Position numbers and translations under genes: made by a program | Origin: Desulfosporosinus sp. OT | GTDB lineage: Bacteria > Bacillota > Desulfitobacteriia > Desulfitobacteriales > Desulfitobacteriaceae | Assembly: GCF_000224515.1 (NCBI RefSeq) | Contig: NZ_AGAF01000243.1 | Coordinates: 1-47,845, forward strand | Length of the DNA: 47,845 bases | Direction: 5' to 3' | Part shown: piece after piece, positions 16,638-25,496 of the stretch | Position numbering within the stretch: the first letter of the stretch is position 1 | Layout of the letters: each line of letters starts with the position of its first letter | The notes under the pieces: model-generated | Databases searched by the model: none | Seen by the model: only the letters and a program-made list of their open reading frames with translations | Told to the model about the DNA's origin: nothing

Positions 16638-17024
16638 TTACTCCCAGCCCATGCGGCGCACAATTTCCGCTTGTCGCTCACTATTTGGCAGTCCTTCGCT
16701 CAAATCTTTGTCAACCTGGCCTGGAAATCTTGCGTCTTGTTCTGGTGGGGTTTGGAGCTGATCATCTCCGACAGATATATCAATAAATCCTCCCCGCCCG
16801 GAATCCGGCTGTTCATCTTGAGGTTTTGGAGGTGCAGTCCTTTCAAATAAAGTGTAAAATCCAATCAATAAGAGGTACATAACTCCAAAAGAAACCCCTG
16901 CCCGAACAATTAGGTCGAAGAGCTTTACCCCATTGAGCCAGCTAAGTAACACAACAAGAAAAGTAGTTATTATGGCAAGACGCAAGGCCCAAACCTTAAA
17001 CATTTCACTATGTTGACCGGACAT
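16638..17024 (-). CDS. Two-TM protein between cheD and fliA, unknown function
   Basis: The 128-residue protein has two membrane segments (about 14-30 and 36-58) and a soluble Pro/Asp/Gln-rich C-terminal tail ending in a charged helix (ERQAEIVRRMGWE). The ATG at 17024 overlaps the cheD stop by one base (TGATG), so it is translationally coupled. In B. subtilis the equivalent position (next to sigD) holds the single-TM SwrB, but no sequence similarity is claimed. A role in motility is inferred from the operon alone. Confidence 0.75.
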   Translation of the reverse strand: MSGQHSEMFKVWALRLAIITTFLVVLLSWLNGVKLFDLIVRAGVSFGVMYLLLIGFYTLFERTAPPKPQDEQPDSGRGGFIDISVGDDQLQTPPEQDARFPGQVDKDLSEGLPNSERQAEIVRRMGWE

Positions 17025-17506
17025 CAAATCACCTTTTCGCCATGATTAATTGTTCGAATCCGCAATTCCCCTGTCCCAACATCAAAATGAATTGTGCGCC
17101 CAAAGCTTCCTCCGATATCTGCAATCAGAAGCGGAATTCCATTTTTCTTCAGTTCTTGCTCTACAGCTTCGGCATTGCGTTCCCCGATCTTAAGAACTGG
17201 GGGTTTTCCTGGAAAAGCAAACATCTGGGCTCCACCTGCCATTTTCGCTCTCAGACGAGAACTCACAGCACCCATACTAGTAATCTCTTTAAGTAATAAA
17301 ACAAGCGCGGTATCTGCGTATTTTGCCGGATTCCCCCCTAAACTCCCACTAGCTGACGGAAGCATAATGTGAGCCATCCCTCCCACTTTCAGATGTGGGT
17401 CATGAATGCAAATACCAATACAAGAGCCTAACCCAGCAGTTAACAAAATATCAGGAGATCTTGCCGTTTTAAAATCAGCCATCCCAACACTGATTACACC
17501 ATTCAT
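17024..17506 (-). CDS. cheD: Chemoreceptor glutamine deamidase CheD
   Basis: The 160-residue protein carries both catalytic features of CheD: GLGSCIGICIHD with the nucleophile Cys and GGMAHIMLP with the His, then a Gly-rich GGNPAKYADTAL. It deamidates receptor Gln and binds CheC. ATG at 17506 overlaps the cheC stop (ATGA). With CheC alongside, the CheC-CheD-CheYP feedback loop of Bacillus is likely present. Confidence 0.95.
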   Translation of the reverse strand: MNGVISVGMADFKTARSPDILLTAGLGSCIGICIHDPHLKVGGMAHIMLPSASGSLGGNPAKYADTALVLLLKEITSMGAVSSRLRAKMAGGAQMFAFPGKPPVLKIGERNAEAVEQELKKNGIPLLIADIGGSFGRTIHFDVGTGELRIRTINHGEKVI

Positions 17507-18099
17507 ACTCCTATTGCTCCTAACAACTTTTTTAAGGACCCATCGTCTGGTAAAAAGATAAATTGCCCTTTAATCTTAGGGATTCCGGAGAGCTGCGTAT
17601 CGATAAACAACACCGTGTCGTCAAGTAAGCCCTCTTCAAGAAAAATAGCATCTAAACTCGCCCCAATCATATCCACTGCTAACGCTGGCACGGAAGGCTG
17701 AAGGGGAATTCCCGAAAATTGGCTTAAGGAAATTAGAAAAGAACTAACTAAGATGTTCCCAACTTCTTTTAAAGCTGATTGAGCCATCTCATTAGTATAT
17801 AGATCTAGCGGTTCATCCATCCCAAACAAAGCTTGAACCACGATCTCAGCACTTTCTATTGGAAAGAAAAAAACAGCTTTTCCCGGAGCCTCCCCTTCAA
17901 CTTTCACATAGATTGTAGCTTGAGGCGTATCGAGTTGACCTACGATGACAGAGACCTGTTCAAATGGGACCGCCCAAACTCTCGGTACAGACATCTCAAT
18001 TCGACGTTGCAAAAGAGTAGATAAAGCTGTTGCCGCATGGCCTGAACCAATATTTCCGATTTCACGCAAGGCGTCAAGTTGGAACTGTGTAATCTCCAT
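17503..18099 (-). CDS. cheC: CheY-P phosphatase CheC
   Basis: The 198-residue CheC has two copies of the E-x-x-N active motif: REIGNIGSGHAATALS (about 11-26) and ALKEVGNILVSSFL (about 109-122). It dephosphorylates CheY-P and is stimulated by CheD. The ATG at 18099 follows the PilZ gene by 3 bp. Both active sites look intact. Confidence 0.94.
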   Translation of the reverse strand: MEITQFQLDALREIGNIGSGHAATALSTLLQRRIEMSVPRVWAVPFEQVSVIVGQLDTPQATIYVKVEGEAPGKAVFFFPIESAEIVVQALFGMDEPLDLYTNEMAQSALKEVGNILVSSFLISLSQFSGIPLQPSVPALAVDMIGASLDAIFLEEGLLDDTVLFIDTQLSGIPKIKGQFIFLPDDGSLKKLLGAIGV

Positions 18100-18102
18100 T
18101 TT

Positions 18103-18753
18103 TTATACCAACCCTTTCTTACGCATTGCCCTTTGTATATCAAAGACGCAGCGAATGACTCGATCTCGATCTCTCTCTAGGATCTCATGAAACTCTGTTG
18201 AAATACAGTAACGTTGGGGTTTGCTATCTTCTACCTTTTCAGCCCGGCAAACTCGAATTGGGGTCAGCAGATCTCCATTTGGCAATCCTACCTGAGCATA
18301 GAGTATCGCCCTATTATCCAAACATTCCTCCGTCAAGAAGCGCATACCTCCACCACTTAAGTCAAGCATAGTCCCTTTATAAGTGTCACTCAATCCTTCC
18401 TTGGTCACTGTCTGAAACGTAATCGGGTAGAGAGCTGGAACTCGAACATAGCTACGACGTTGAACTTTCAATATGGAATCTGGCAGCTCTAAAACAAACA
18501 TATGAATCGGAGCTGCAATTCGTTGCATAATTTTGGCCACAAACGAGTAAGCCGACACTTCGTCCCAAAATATTAATTTCACTTTTGTGCCTTCTCGTAA
18601 AGGAACCACCTCGCCATGTTCAAACGGAGCACCAACTGAGAGGAGCCTATCTCCCACCTCTTCGATACGCGTCCGATATTTTCCTTCATACTCGCCTTCC
18701 AGTACAACAAGCTCAACAAGCAACCCCGGCAAGAGCTTCTTCCTATACGACAA
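18103..18753 (-). CDS. YcgR-type c-di-GMP flagellar brake (PilZ)
   Basis: The protein of about 216 residues has an N-terminal YcgR-N domain (about 1-85) and a C-terminal PilZ domain with both c-di-GMP-binding signatures: QRRSYVRVP (RxxxR) and DLSGGGMRF (DxSxxG). On binding c-di-GMP it is expected to slow the motor. The start is TTG at 18753, 6 nt after AAAGGAGGTG; the longer in-frame ATG at 18804 runs into a heptad repeat and lacks a site. It is the second c-di-GMP sensor in the window besides the riboswitch. Confidence 0.87.
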   Translation of the reverse strand: MSYRKKLLPGLLVELVVLEGEYEGKYRTRIEEVGDRLLSVGAPFEHGEVVPLREGTKVKLIFWDEVSAYSFVAKIMQRIAAPIHMFVLELPDSILKVQRRSYVRVPALYPITFQTVTKEGLSDTYKGTMLDLSGGGMRFLTEECLDNRAILYAQVGLPNGDLLTPIRVCRAEKVEDSKPQRYCISTEFHEILERDRDRVIRCVFDIQRAMRKKGLV

Positions 18754-18775
18754 ATCAATCACCTCCTTTGCTAAG

Positions 18776-18800
18776 TTCAATATTCGATGTTGGCGGTTAG
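18776..18800. repeat. Short heptad repeat between flhG and pilZ genes
   Basis: TTCAATA, TTCGATG and TTGGCGG run in 7-bp steps just upstream of the PilZ gene start, matching the TTCGNNN family elsewhere in the operon. It is the most degenerate copy. Confidence 0.4.
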
Positions 18801-18874
18801 ACAATCAATTGCGTTCTGGGATAAATTCATTAAACTCCATATTTTCTGAAGTAGGTTCTAAGTGAATACGATCC

Positions 18875-19729
18875 CTAAAATGAACGCAGCAACTTACTCA
18901 AGAAACCTCGAACACCGCCTCCTTGGCGAGGCGCGCTTAGGTAAATGCCGGTAACTGTACCAGCGATCCACTGAATACAACGGTAGGCTGGACTTTCAGG
19001 ATAACTTATTCCCAGCGGTTCCTGCTGCATCACGGAGCGACCCATGAGCGGGTCATCGTAAACCCAACCCATCAAATTAATCGATCCGTGTAAAAATTTA
19101 CGCACAGCAATTTCCAATCGTTCAAACGTCGCCCGGGCATCAGCTTCTGTTGGGACCCGGTTAATGACCACATGAATTGGTATTTCGCCAGCCTCTTTAT
19201 TCAAAGTTTTAAGTAAACCATAGGCATCCGTTAACGATGTTGGTTCTGGCGTGGTCACTAGGATAATGTCGTCTGCAGCTCGCAAAAAATTCGTCACCGT
19301 ATTCCCCAGCCCTGCCCCAGTATCAATAATCAACAGATCGGCCATTTTTTCCAACCGTCCAAGATTAGCTATGACATTCGTTAATTTATCTCGATCTAAA
19401 TTCGCGAGTTCTTGAACCCCAGACCCCCCTGGTATGATGCTTATACCGCGAGGCCCGGTCAACAAAATCTGTTCAATTGTCTTTTCTCCAGATAATAGAT
19501 GTTCAATCGTATACCGCGCAGTGAGACCAAAGGCGATGTCTACGTTCGCGAGACCCAAATCTCCATCGAGAATTATGACCCGATGTCCGTATTCAGCAAG
19601 AGCTAAGGCTAAGTTAACTGTAAAATTAGTTTTACCTACGCCGCCTTTGCCACTGGTCACCGCGATAACCCTTATCTTACGCCTCTCCTTCGAGGCCAAC
19701 ACACGCAATTCACTTGCTTGATCATGCAT
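18875..19729 (-). CDS. flhG: MinD-like ATPase FlhG (YlxH)
   Basis: The 284-residue protein has an N-terminal DQASELR helix (the FlhF GTPase-activating motif of FlhG), a deviant Walker A SGKGGVGKTNF, the switch IIDTGAGLG, and a C-terminal membrane-targeting-like end. It sets flagellar number and place with FlhF. It overlaps the flhF stop by 8 bp. Neighbouring flhF supports the call. Confidence 0.93.
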   Translation of the reverse strand: MHDQASELRVLASKERRKIRVIAVTSGKGGVGKTNFTVNLALALAEYGHRVIILDGDLGLANVDIAFGLTARYTIEHLLSGEKTIEQILLTGPRGISIIPGGSGVQELANLDRDKLTNVIANLGRLEKMADLLIIDTGAGLGNTVTNFLRAADDIILVTTPEPTSLTDAYGLLKTLNKEAGEIPIHVVINRVPTEADARATFERLEIAVRKFLHGSINLMGWVYDDPLMGRSVMQQEPLGISYPESPAYRCIQWIAGTVTGIYLSAPRQGGGVRGFLSKLLRSF

Positions 19730-20882
19730 GAGGCATCTCCTCCCCTAACACATAGTGAGCCAACCCATTGGGCGTGGCTGCATCAATGTCGTCCGGGACA
19801 TTCTGGCCGTTCGTCAAATAGGCCGTGGGGAGTGTTGTCTGTCCTAGCAGATTTATTATTGACCCAGCACTCATTGTTTCATCTAATTTTGTAAAGATAA
19901 AATGCGTAGTGAGAGCTTCGAAACGTCTATAAATCTGAAGTTGATCAGAGGATTGAGTTGTTGCGCTCATAACAAGCATCGTGAAATCTGGTTTTGCCTT
20001 GTCTAAAAAAGCCCGCAATTCAGACATATGTAACTCGTGATTAGGACTGCGTCCTGCTGTATCTATAAAGATAAGTTCTTTATCTGCATGGAGATCGAGC
20101 GCCTCGCGCAATCCCGAAGGTGTCATCACGACTTCGACGGGTACTCCGATAATTTCACCGAATGTTTTAAGTTGCTCCACTGCGGCGACTCGATAAGTAT
20201 CTGCCGTAATCAGAGCGACTTTGCGTTTATCGACAATACTAAATCCGGCTGCAAGTTTGCCAATCGTAGTTGTTTTGCCCACCCCAGTCGGCCCAATCAA
20301 AGCGACAATCCGCGGCTTCTCTATGCCTGGCTGGATGGGCCCTGTCTGTCCGCAGATTTGGCGAATATTTGCTTCAATCCGAGCATACACCTGGAGGTCA
20401 TCGCCCCAGTCATCTTCAGGGAGTGTTTGTTGCACTTGGCGGATCAGACGCTTAACTAGGTTTTCATTAACTCCTCGGTTCTGTAAATGATCCGCCCATC
20501 TTTTTAGCATCGGGGGCCAACTACTGTTCTCCTCTCCGAGTCCTTCCATATGTTTATTCATTTTTTCAAGCATCAGACGCATATGCAAAAGTTCGTCTTG
20601 AATGGCTCCAGAGGAATTTTTACTCTCAGACAGTGGCCCAGTGCTAGGAAGCTTCACATCATTGACGTGATACACATAATTAGGCGCTGGAGGTTTCATT
20701 GCTGCCACTGGATTTTCTTCAATAGCCGCTGTGATTTCCACCTTCACTCTCCCAAATAAGCCCAGAAAGCCGCCTTCTTTGAACTCACGGGTCTGAAGGA
20801 TAACCGCTTCGGACCCCAGCTCCCGCTTCACTTTTCCCATGGTTTCGGCCACATTATCACCAACAAAACGCCTAACTCGCAC
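19722..20882 (-). CDS. flhF: SRP-type GTPase FlhF
   Basis: The 386-residue protein has an N-terminal B domain (about 1-80), N domain, and G domain with VALIGPTGVGKTTTIGKLAA, ITADTYRVAAVEQLKTF, IFIDTAGRSP and FTKLDETMSAGS. It recruits early flagellar parts to the assembly site. Start is GTG at 20882, with GGTGGGG upstream, overlapping flhA by 11 bp. Confidence 0.95.
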   Translation of the reverse strand: MRVRRFVGDNVAETMGKVKRELGSEAVILQTREFKEGGFLGLFGRVKVEITAAIEENPVAAMKPPAPNYVYHVNDVKLPSTGPLSESKNSSGAIQDELLHMRLMLEKMNKHMEGLGEENSSWPPMLKRWADHLQNRGVNENLVKRLIRQVQQTLPEDDWGDDLQVYARIEANIRQICGQTGPIQPGIEKPRIVALIGPTGVGKTTTIGKLAAGFSIVDKRKVALITADTYRVAAVEQLKTFGEIIGVPVEVVMTPSGLREALDLHADKELIFIDTAGRSPNHELHMSELRAFLDKAKPDFTMLVMSATTQSSDQLQIYRRFEALTTHFIFTKLDETMSAGSIINLLGQTTLPTAYLTNGQNVPDDIDAATPNGLAHYVLGEEMPHA

Positions 20883-22941
20883 GATTCATCCCCACCATTC
20901 CTACAGCTTGGACTTGTACTCCTTGGACCAATTCATTATATGAAAGAACCATAAGTTGTGGGAGTTGACGCTCCGTAACTCGTTTCAAATTAATTCTTAC
21001 CAGCGGAGCACAGACAAGCACTGGTGTAAACCCTTTGAGCGTAACCTTCTCGATCTCTCGCGTAAGATTTTGCACAAGCACTTGTAACATCTTTGGATCG
21101 AGCGCTAAGAAAGTGCCATAATCGGACGGCTGAATACTGTCCAGAATCTGCTGTTCAACCTGCGGATCTAGAGTAATGACTGGTAAGGTTTTATCTTTAC
21201 CGACGAGCGGTTGCAAGATTTGGCGAGCTAAAGCCTGCCGGACATGTTCGGTCAAACGGTCCAAATCTTTTGTACCTTGGGCCTGGTCGGCAAGAGTTTC
21301 GAGAATCGACACCATGTCCCGTATCGAGACTCTCTCTCGCAGCAGATTAGCTAGAACCTTCTGTACTTGGCCCAGGCTTAGTAGATCTGGGATTAATTCA
21401 TCCACCACAGCGGGAGCTTGTTCCTTAGCATGGTCAATAAGAGATTTAACATCTTGACGATTGAGGATCTCCCAAGCTTGAGTTTTGATTACTTCTGTGA
21501 TGTGTGTCGCCAGAACGGTCGGTGCATCGACTACCATCCATCCGCTCAGTTCCGCCTGTTCTCGGTACATAGCATTGATCCACTTAGCATCCAGCCCGAA
21601 GGCGGGCTCTTTTGTAGGAGTACCCGGTATGCTATCATCGTCAAACCCACTGCTCATGGCCATGTAATGGTCGGCCAGAATTTCACCTGTAGCAATTTCT
21701 GAGCCTCGTATTTTGATAATATATTGGTTTGGCTGCAGATTCATATTGTCGCGCACCCGTATCACTGGAACAATAAATCCCAGCTCGCTGGCTATTTGAC
21801 GCCGGATAAGAACGATCCGATCCAGCAAATCTCCTCCTTGCTGAACATCGACTAAGGCGATCAGCGCATAACCCAGTTCGAGTTCCATATGGTCAATATG
21901 CAAAAGGTTTAAGACATTTTCTGGTTTCTTGCTTTCTTCGATCTCCGATTCTCGAGCAGCCGCCGTCTCCTCGACAACCGATACCTTGGAGTTTCGTTGC
22001 AACATAACTCCTGCAGCGATTAAAGCAGCAGCAACGAGTAACATTGGCACTGGCGGTAAACCGAGAACCGCTAACAGGGTTAATACACCTGCTGTGATGA
22101 ACAAAGCCTTGGGATTTCGAAACAGTTGTTTAGCTAAATCATTGCCTAAATTGCTTTCCGAAGCTGCCCGGGTAACAACTAGACCAGTAGCGGTAGAGAT
22201 CAGGAGCGCCGGAATCTGAGAAACAAGTCCCTCCCCGATCGTTAGCAAGGTATATTTGTGGAGAGCGTCAAGCAAAGGCATCCCCTGCATTACGACACCA
22301 GCAATGAACCCTCCAATAATATTAATGAATAAAATGATAATAGCAGCAATGGCATCCCCTTTAACAAACTTAGTCGAACCATCCATTGCTCCATAAAAAT
22401 CCGCTTCCTGTTGAATCGCTTTACGGCGATCACGAGCCTGCTGTTCGGTTATCATGCCAGCATTGAGGTCAGCATCAATCGACATTTGCTTTCCCGGCAT
22501 AGCATCCAAGGTAAAACGCGCCGCAACTTCCGAAACACGCTCTGCCCCTTTGGTGATCACGATAAATTGAACAAGTACTAATATAATAAAGATAATAAAA
22601 CCTACGACCGGATTTCCTCGAATGACGAATTCCCCAAACTGTTGAATGACCTGCCCCGCATGGCCGTCAAGGAGAATAAGACGGGTAGCTGAGACGTTCA
22701 ACGACAACCGAAACAACGTTAGAGTTAGTAAAAGTGAAGGTAGAGCCGAAAATTCCAACGGGTCTTGGGCAAACACTGCCAACATCATCGTTAGAACCGA
22801 AGCTGTAATATTCAAAGTAATTAAGATATCCAGAAACCCTGCGGGCAAAGGAACAACCATCATGACCACGATGCCAACGATTCCCATTGCGGCGATGATG
22901 TCGGTATTATCTAGTATTTTACGTTTCAACATGATGGCCAT
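20872..22941 (-). CDS. flhA: Flagellar export gate protein FlhA
   Basis: The 689-residue protein has about eight membrane helices in its first 310 residues, the FHIPEP motif (RVSEVAARFTLDAMPGKQMS) and a large cytosolic C-terminal domain (about 340-689). It forms the nonameric export gate. Start is ATG at 22941 with AAAGGAGG at 7 nt; the TTG at 22959 reads through that site and is rejected. A 711-bp gap full of repeats separates it from flhB. Confidence 0.96.
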   Translation of the reverse strand: MAIMLKRKILDNTDIIAAMGIVGIVVMMVVPLPAGFLDILITLNITASVLTMMLAVFAQDPLEFSALPSLLLTLTLFRLSLNVSATRLILLDGHAGQVIQQFGEFVIRGNPVVGFIIFIILVLVQFIVITKGAERVSEVAARFTLDAMPGKQMSIDADLNAGMITEQQARDRRKAIQQEADFYGAMDGSTKFVKGDAIAAIIILFINIIGGFIAGVVMQGMPLLDALHKYTLLTIGEGLVSQIPALLISTATGLVVTRAASESNLGNDLAKQLFRNPKALFITAGVLTLLAVLGLPPVPMLLVAAALIAAGVMLQRNSKVSVVEETAAARESEIEESKKPENVLNLLHIDHMELELGYALIALVDVQQGGDLLDRIVLIRRQIASELGFIVPVIRVRDNMNLQPNQYIIKIRGSEIATGEILADHYMAMSSGFDDDSIPGTPTKEPAFGLDAKWINAMYREQAELSGWMVVDAPTVLATHITEVIKTQAWEILNRQDVKSLIDHAKEQAPAVVDELIPDLLSLGQVQKVLANLLRERVSIRDMVSILETLADQAQGTKDLDRLTEHVRQALARQILQPLVGKDKTLPVITLDPQVEQQILDSIQPSDYGTFLALDPKMLQVLVQNLTREIEKVTLKGFTPVLVCAPLVRINLKRVTERQLPQLMVLSYNELVQGVQVQAVGMVGMNRAS

Positions 22942-22980
22942 TGGTGTTCCTCCTTTCAAGTCTGCCTGGCCTCTCTAGCG

Positions 22981-23225
22981 AGAGGAAGTTTCTTAGCATC
23001 CTACGGCGCGAAAGTATGCGTTAATGGCTCTGCGCCTTCGGCGATAGTCTTCACTGGAGACTATCGTATTCGCACACGTTCCATTGCTATTCGCTTGTCG
23101 CTAAGGCTAAAACTCAAAACCTCTGGGCTTTCTGCATGTTAACCGTTGAGTTTCTTCACGCCTTATCGTCTGCGCTCATTGACGCAATTCCACTAAAGTG
23201 CTCACTAAGCTAAGAAACTTCCTCT
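22981..23225. repeat. Structured element with 17-bp terminal inverted repeats
   Basis: AGAGGAAGTTTCTTAGC at 22981-22997 is repeated exactly inverted at 23209-23225. Inside are several hairpins, for example GCGATAGTCT / AGACTATCGT (about 23040-23066) and ACTCAA / TTGAGT (about 23110-23155). The right end plus flank matches the selA 3' repeat (5525-5560). It looks like a MITE or a structured RNA locus. Confidence 0.6.
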
Positions 23226-23340
23226 GGCTTGGGTCGACGGGATTAGGCTTGTTCTTAATGCGTCGTCTGGGCTTAGTACGTTCGGGACGGTACTGGTGGG
23301 AAGGAGGACGGTTCTTACTTGCATTCAAGGGAGTTGTAGC

Positions 23341-23560
23341 GCTATTTGCGTCGTTGACGCAAAGTCGATTTATTAGGCTCTTGACACGAGCGTGGATGGG
23401 ACGAGTGGGACGAGGGACGGTTCTTGGTTGCATGCATTCCATGGAGTGGCGCTGTTTGCGTTGTTGACGCAAATTCGCTTTGTAAGCTTTTGACACGAGC
23501 GTGCCACTGTGCAACTGGGGATGGTTCATGCATGCTAGTTGCACACATGATGGCTTTTCT
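23341..23560. repeat. Two diverged tandem copies of about 110 bp
   Basis: Copy one starts at about 23341 and copy two at about 23450. Each begins CGCT, then TTTGCGT(C/T)GTTGACGCAAA (a hairpin), then TTGACACGAGCGTG, then GG(A/T)..GGTTC..G.TTGCATG. A third, weaker copy begins near 23171. Purpose unknown. Confidence 0.6.
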
Positions 23561-23652
23561 GCATAGACTGCTGCTTGGCACCGCAGCATCCATCTGTTAA
23601 CAAGCCTATTTGGAGCTTTGGTGAACGCAATATTGTTTGCATTTATCCCATA

Positions 23653-24705
23653 TTATGCCCGTTTCCTTTTCTTTTTCAGCCGATAAACAAATGCTAGGAC
23701 TTCGGCTACTGCTTTATAAAGATCCGCTGGAATTCCTTGCCCAATGTCTACTTGAGCGTAGAGGGCTCGTGCCAGCGGCTTATTTTCCATAATCACAAGG
23801 TCATATTCTTTTGCCAGTTGGCGCATGCGCAGGGCGAGTTGGTCTTGTCCTTTGGCGACCACGTAGGGTGCTCTGTTAACAGCTTGGTCATAGCGCAGAG
23901 CAACGGCGAAGTGGGTGGGGTTCGTGATGACAACATCGGCTTTTTTCATATCATGCATCATTCGACTCATAGCCATGGCCCGTTGTCGTTTCTTAATCTC
24001 ACTTTTAAGTTCGGGATTTCCTTCTGTTTGTTTAAATTCTTGTTTTAATTCTTCGTGCGACATCCGCAAGTTCTTTTCATAGTCCCACCGCTGGTAGAGA
24101 TAATCTAAGGCGGCTATCCCTAAAAAAGAAATCGAGATCTTCCAGGCGAGTTCCATCAGGGCTTGACCTAGGAAAATAGCCCCTTGCCCAACGTCGAGTT
24201 GTTGTAAAGCGGGATAGAGTTCAATCCGGTCTCTGATACAGGCATAAAGGTAATAACCAATGAGGATTACTTTGGTTAGTGATTTAGCCAATTCGACCCA
24301 AGCTTTAACGCCAAACATCCGTTTCGCGCCACTGATCAGACTAATCCTGGAAAGTTGAGGTTTCATTGACTCCCCTGTGAAGAGGATTCCAACCTGCATA
24401 TAATTTGCGACTAAAGCAATCAGTAATCCTGTGCCTAAAATAGGCCACATGATTTGTATTCCTTGCCAAAGGATGTTGAGCATCATACTTGACACCGAAT
24501 GTTCAGTCCACTCTGAAGAGAGGCCTAAAACGTACGGAAAGAGCTGCTCCATGCGCTGCAACATATTCGGAATCCAGTATTTAAGAACAGCTACTAAGCC
24601 TAAGAGCATTAGTGCTGAGATTGCTTCCTGACTTTTAAAAACCTGGCCCTTTTTACGAGCGTCCTGTTTACGCCTGGGCGTGGCTGCATGTTTTTTCTCG
24701 CTCAC
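23653..24705 (-). CDS. flhB: Flagellar export switch protein FlhB
   Basis: The 350-residue protein has an N-terminal RRKQDARKKGQVFKSQE region, four membrane helices (about 27-200), and a cytosolic domain with the self-cleavage site in VVITNPTHFAVALRYD (N-PTH). It switches export from hook to filament with FliK. Start is GTG at 24705, overlapping the fliR stop as GTGA, with GGGGTGG upstream; the ATG at 24738 lies inside fliR without a site. Confidence 0.95.
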   Translation of the reverse strand: MSEKKHAATPRRKQDARKKGQVFKSQEAISALMLLGLVAVLKYWIPNMLQRMEQLFPYVLGLSSEWTEHSVSSMMLNILWQGIQIMWPILGTGLLIALVANYMQVGILFTGESMKPQLSRISLISGAKRMFGVKAWVELAKSLTKVILIGYYLYACIRDRIELYPALQQLDVGQGAIFLGQALMELAWKISISFLGIAALDYLYQRWDYEKNLRMSHEELKQEFKQTEGNPELKSEIKKRQRAMAMSRMMHDMKKADVVITNPTHFAVALRYDQAVNRAPYVVAKGQDQLALRMRQLAKEYDLVIMENKPLARALYAQVDIGQGIPADLYKAVAEVLAFVYRLKKKRKRA

Positions 24706-25481
24706 TGCTTCCACCCCTGATAAAGTTCTAGGAGCCAAGACATGTTCAGATTAAAGAGATGCGATATGGCTTCCCCGAAAAAAGGAAGCGAGAGAAACAG
24801 TATGATAAATCCAAAAATAATTTTGACCGGAAAAACTACCGAAAAAATATTGAGTTGGGGTACAGTTCTTGATAAAAGTCCCACCCCGACATCTGAAACT
24901 AGAAGAGCCCCAAACACAGGTAAGGCCATTTGAATCGCTAAAGCAAACACATGGGCAATGAGTTGGGCGTAAAAGGTAAAATTACTGGGCAAGGTGGCTG
25001 GATTAATGGGAATATAGGCATAGCTCTTGACCATAGCGGCAATTAGATAGTGATGCGAATTAGTAGCTAATAGCAGCATTGTGGCCAAAACCATCTGAAA
25101 ATTACCCATCATCGGGGTTTGTACACCATAAACCGGGTCAATCGCAGCCCCCATAGTAAACCCCATTTGAAAATCAATCAGTTGCCCTGCTCCTATTAAA
25201 ACAGCAGTCATAGTATATATCAGAAATCCAATGACTAGTCCCACCAAGACCTCCTTAATTACCACTGCAACATAGGGTAACAGTTCAAGAGGAATTGACG
25301 GCTTGGCCGCAGAAATCAAGGGGTAAACAATCACTGACAGGCTTGCAGCCAAACCCAGCTTGACAACTCCAGGAACACCTCGAGCACCAAATACTGGAGC
25401 TAACATAATCATACCAGTCCAGCGGGATAAGATCAGAAGAAATAAAGAAAGGTTCCATTGGAGCAGCTCAGTTAGGCTCAC
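24702..25481 (-). CDS. fliR: Flagellar export gate protein FliR
   Basis: About 259 residues from GTG at 25481 (VSLTELLQWNL), 6 nt after GGGGGTAT. Six membrane helices; RWTGMIMLAPVFGARGVP and FQMGFTMGAAIDPVYG are FliR hallmarks. It forms the gate with FliP and FliQ. In-frame codons above 25481 are a heptad-repeat element, not coding. Confidence 0.92.
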   Translation of the reverse strand: MSLTELLQWNLSLFLLILSRWTGMIMLAPVFGARGVPGVVKLGLAASLSVIVYPLISAAKPSIPLELLPYVAVVIKEVLVGLVIGFLIYTMTAVLIGAGQLIDFQMGFTMGAAIDPVYGVQTPMMGNFQMVLATMLLLATNSHHYLIAAMVKSYAYIPINPATLPSNFTFYAQLIAHVFALAIQMALPVFGALLVSDVGVGLLSRTVPQLNIFSVVFPVKIIFGFIILFLSLPFFGEAISHLFNLNMSWLLELYQGWKQ

Positions 25482-25496
25482 ATCTCTATACCCCCT

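Larger units (their letters stand above)
22942..23652. other. 711-bp gap between flhB and flhA, non-coding repeat region
   Basis: No credible gene: short ORFs on both strands here have no ribosome site or family match. The gap holds a hairpin-rich element bounded by 17-bp inverted repeats (22981-23225) and, beyond it, degenerate tandem copies (about 23230-23560) sharing TTTGCGT-N5-ACGCAAA hairpins and CTTGACACGAGCGTG. It interrupts an otherwise tightly packed operon. The flhA ribosome site lies just downstream of it on the minus strand. Confidence 0.65.

Noticed and set aside
23198-23593. Overlapping ORFs of 80-137 codons on both strands in the flhB-flhA gap
   Set aside because: No ribosome sites, odd composition, and the region is degenerate repeats; these are chance frames.
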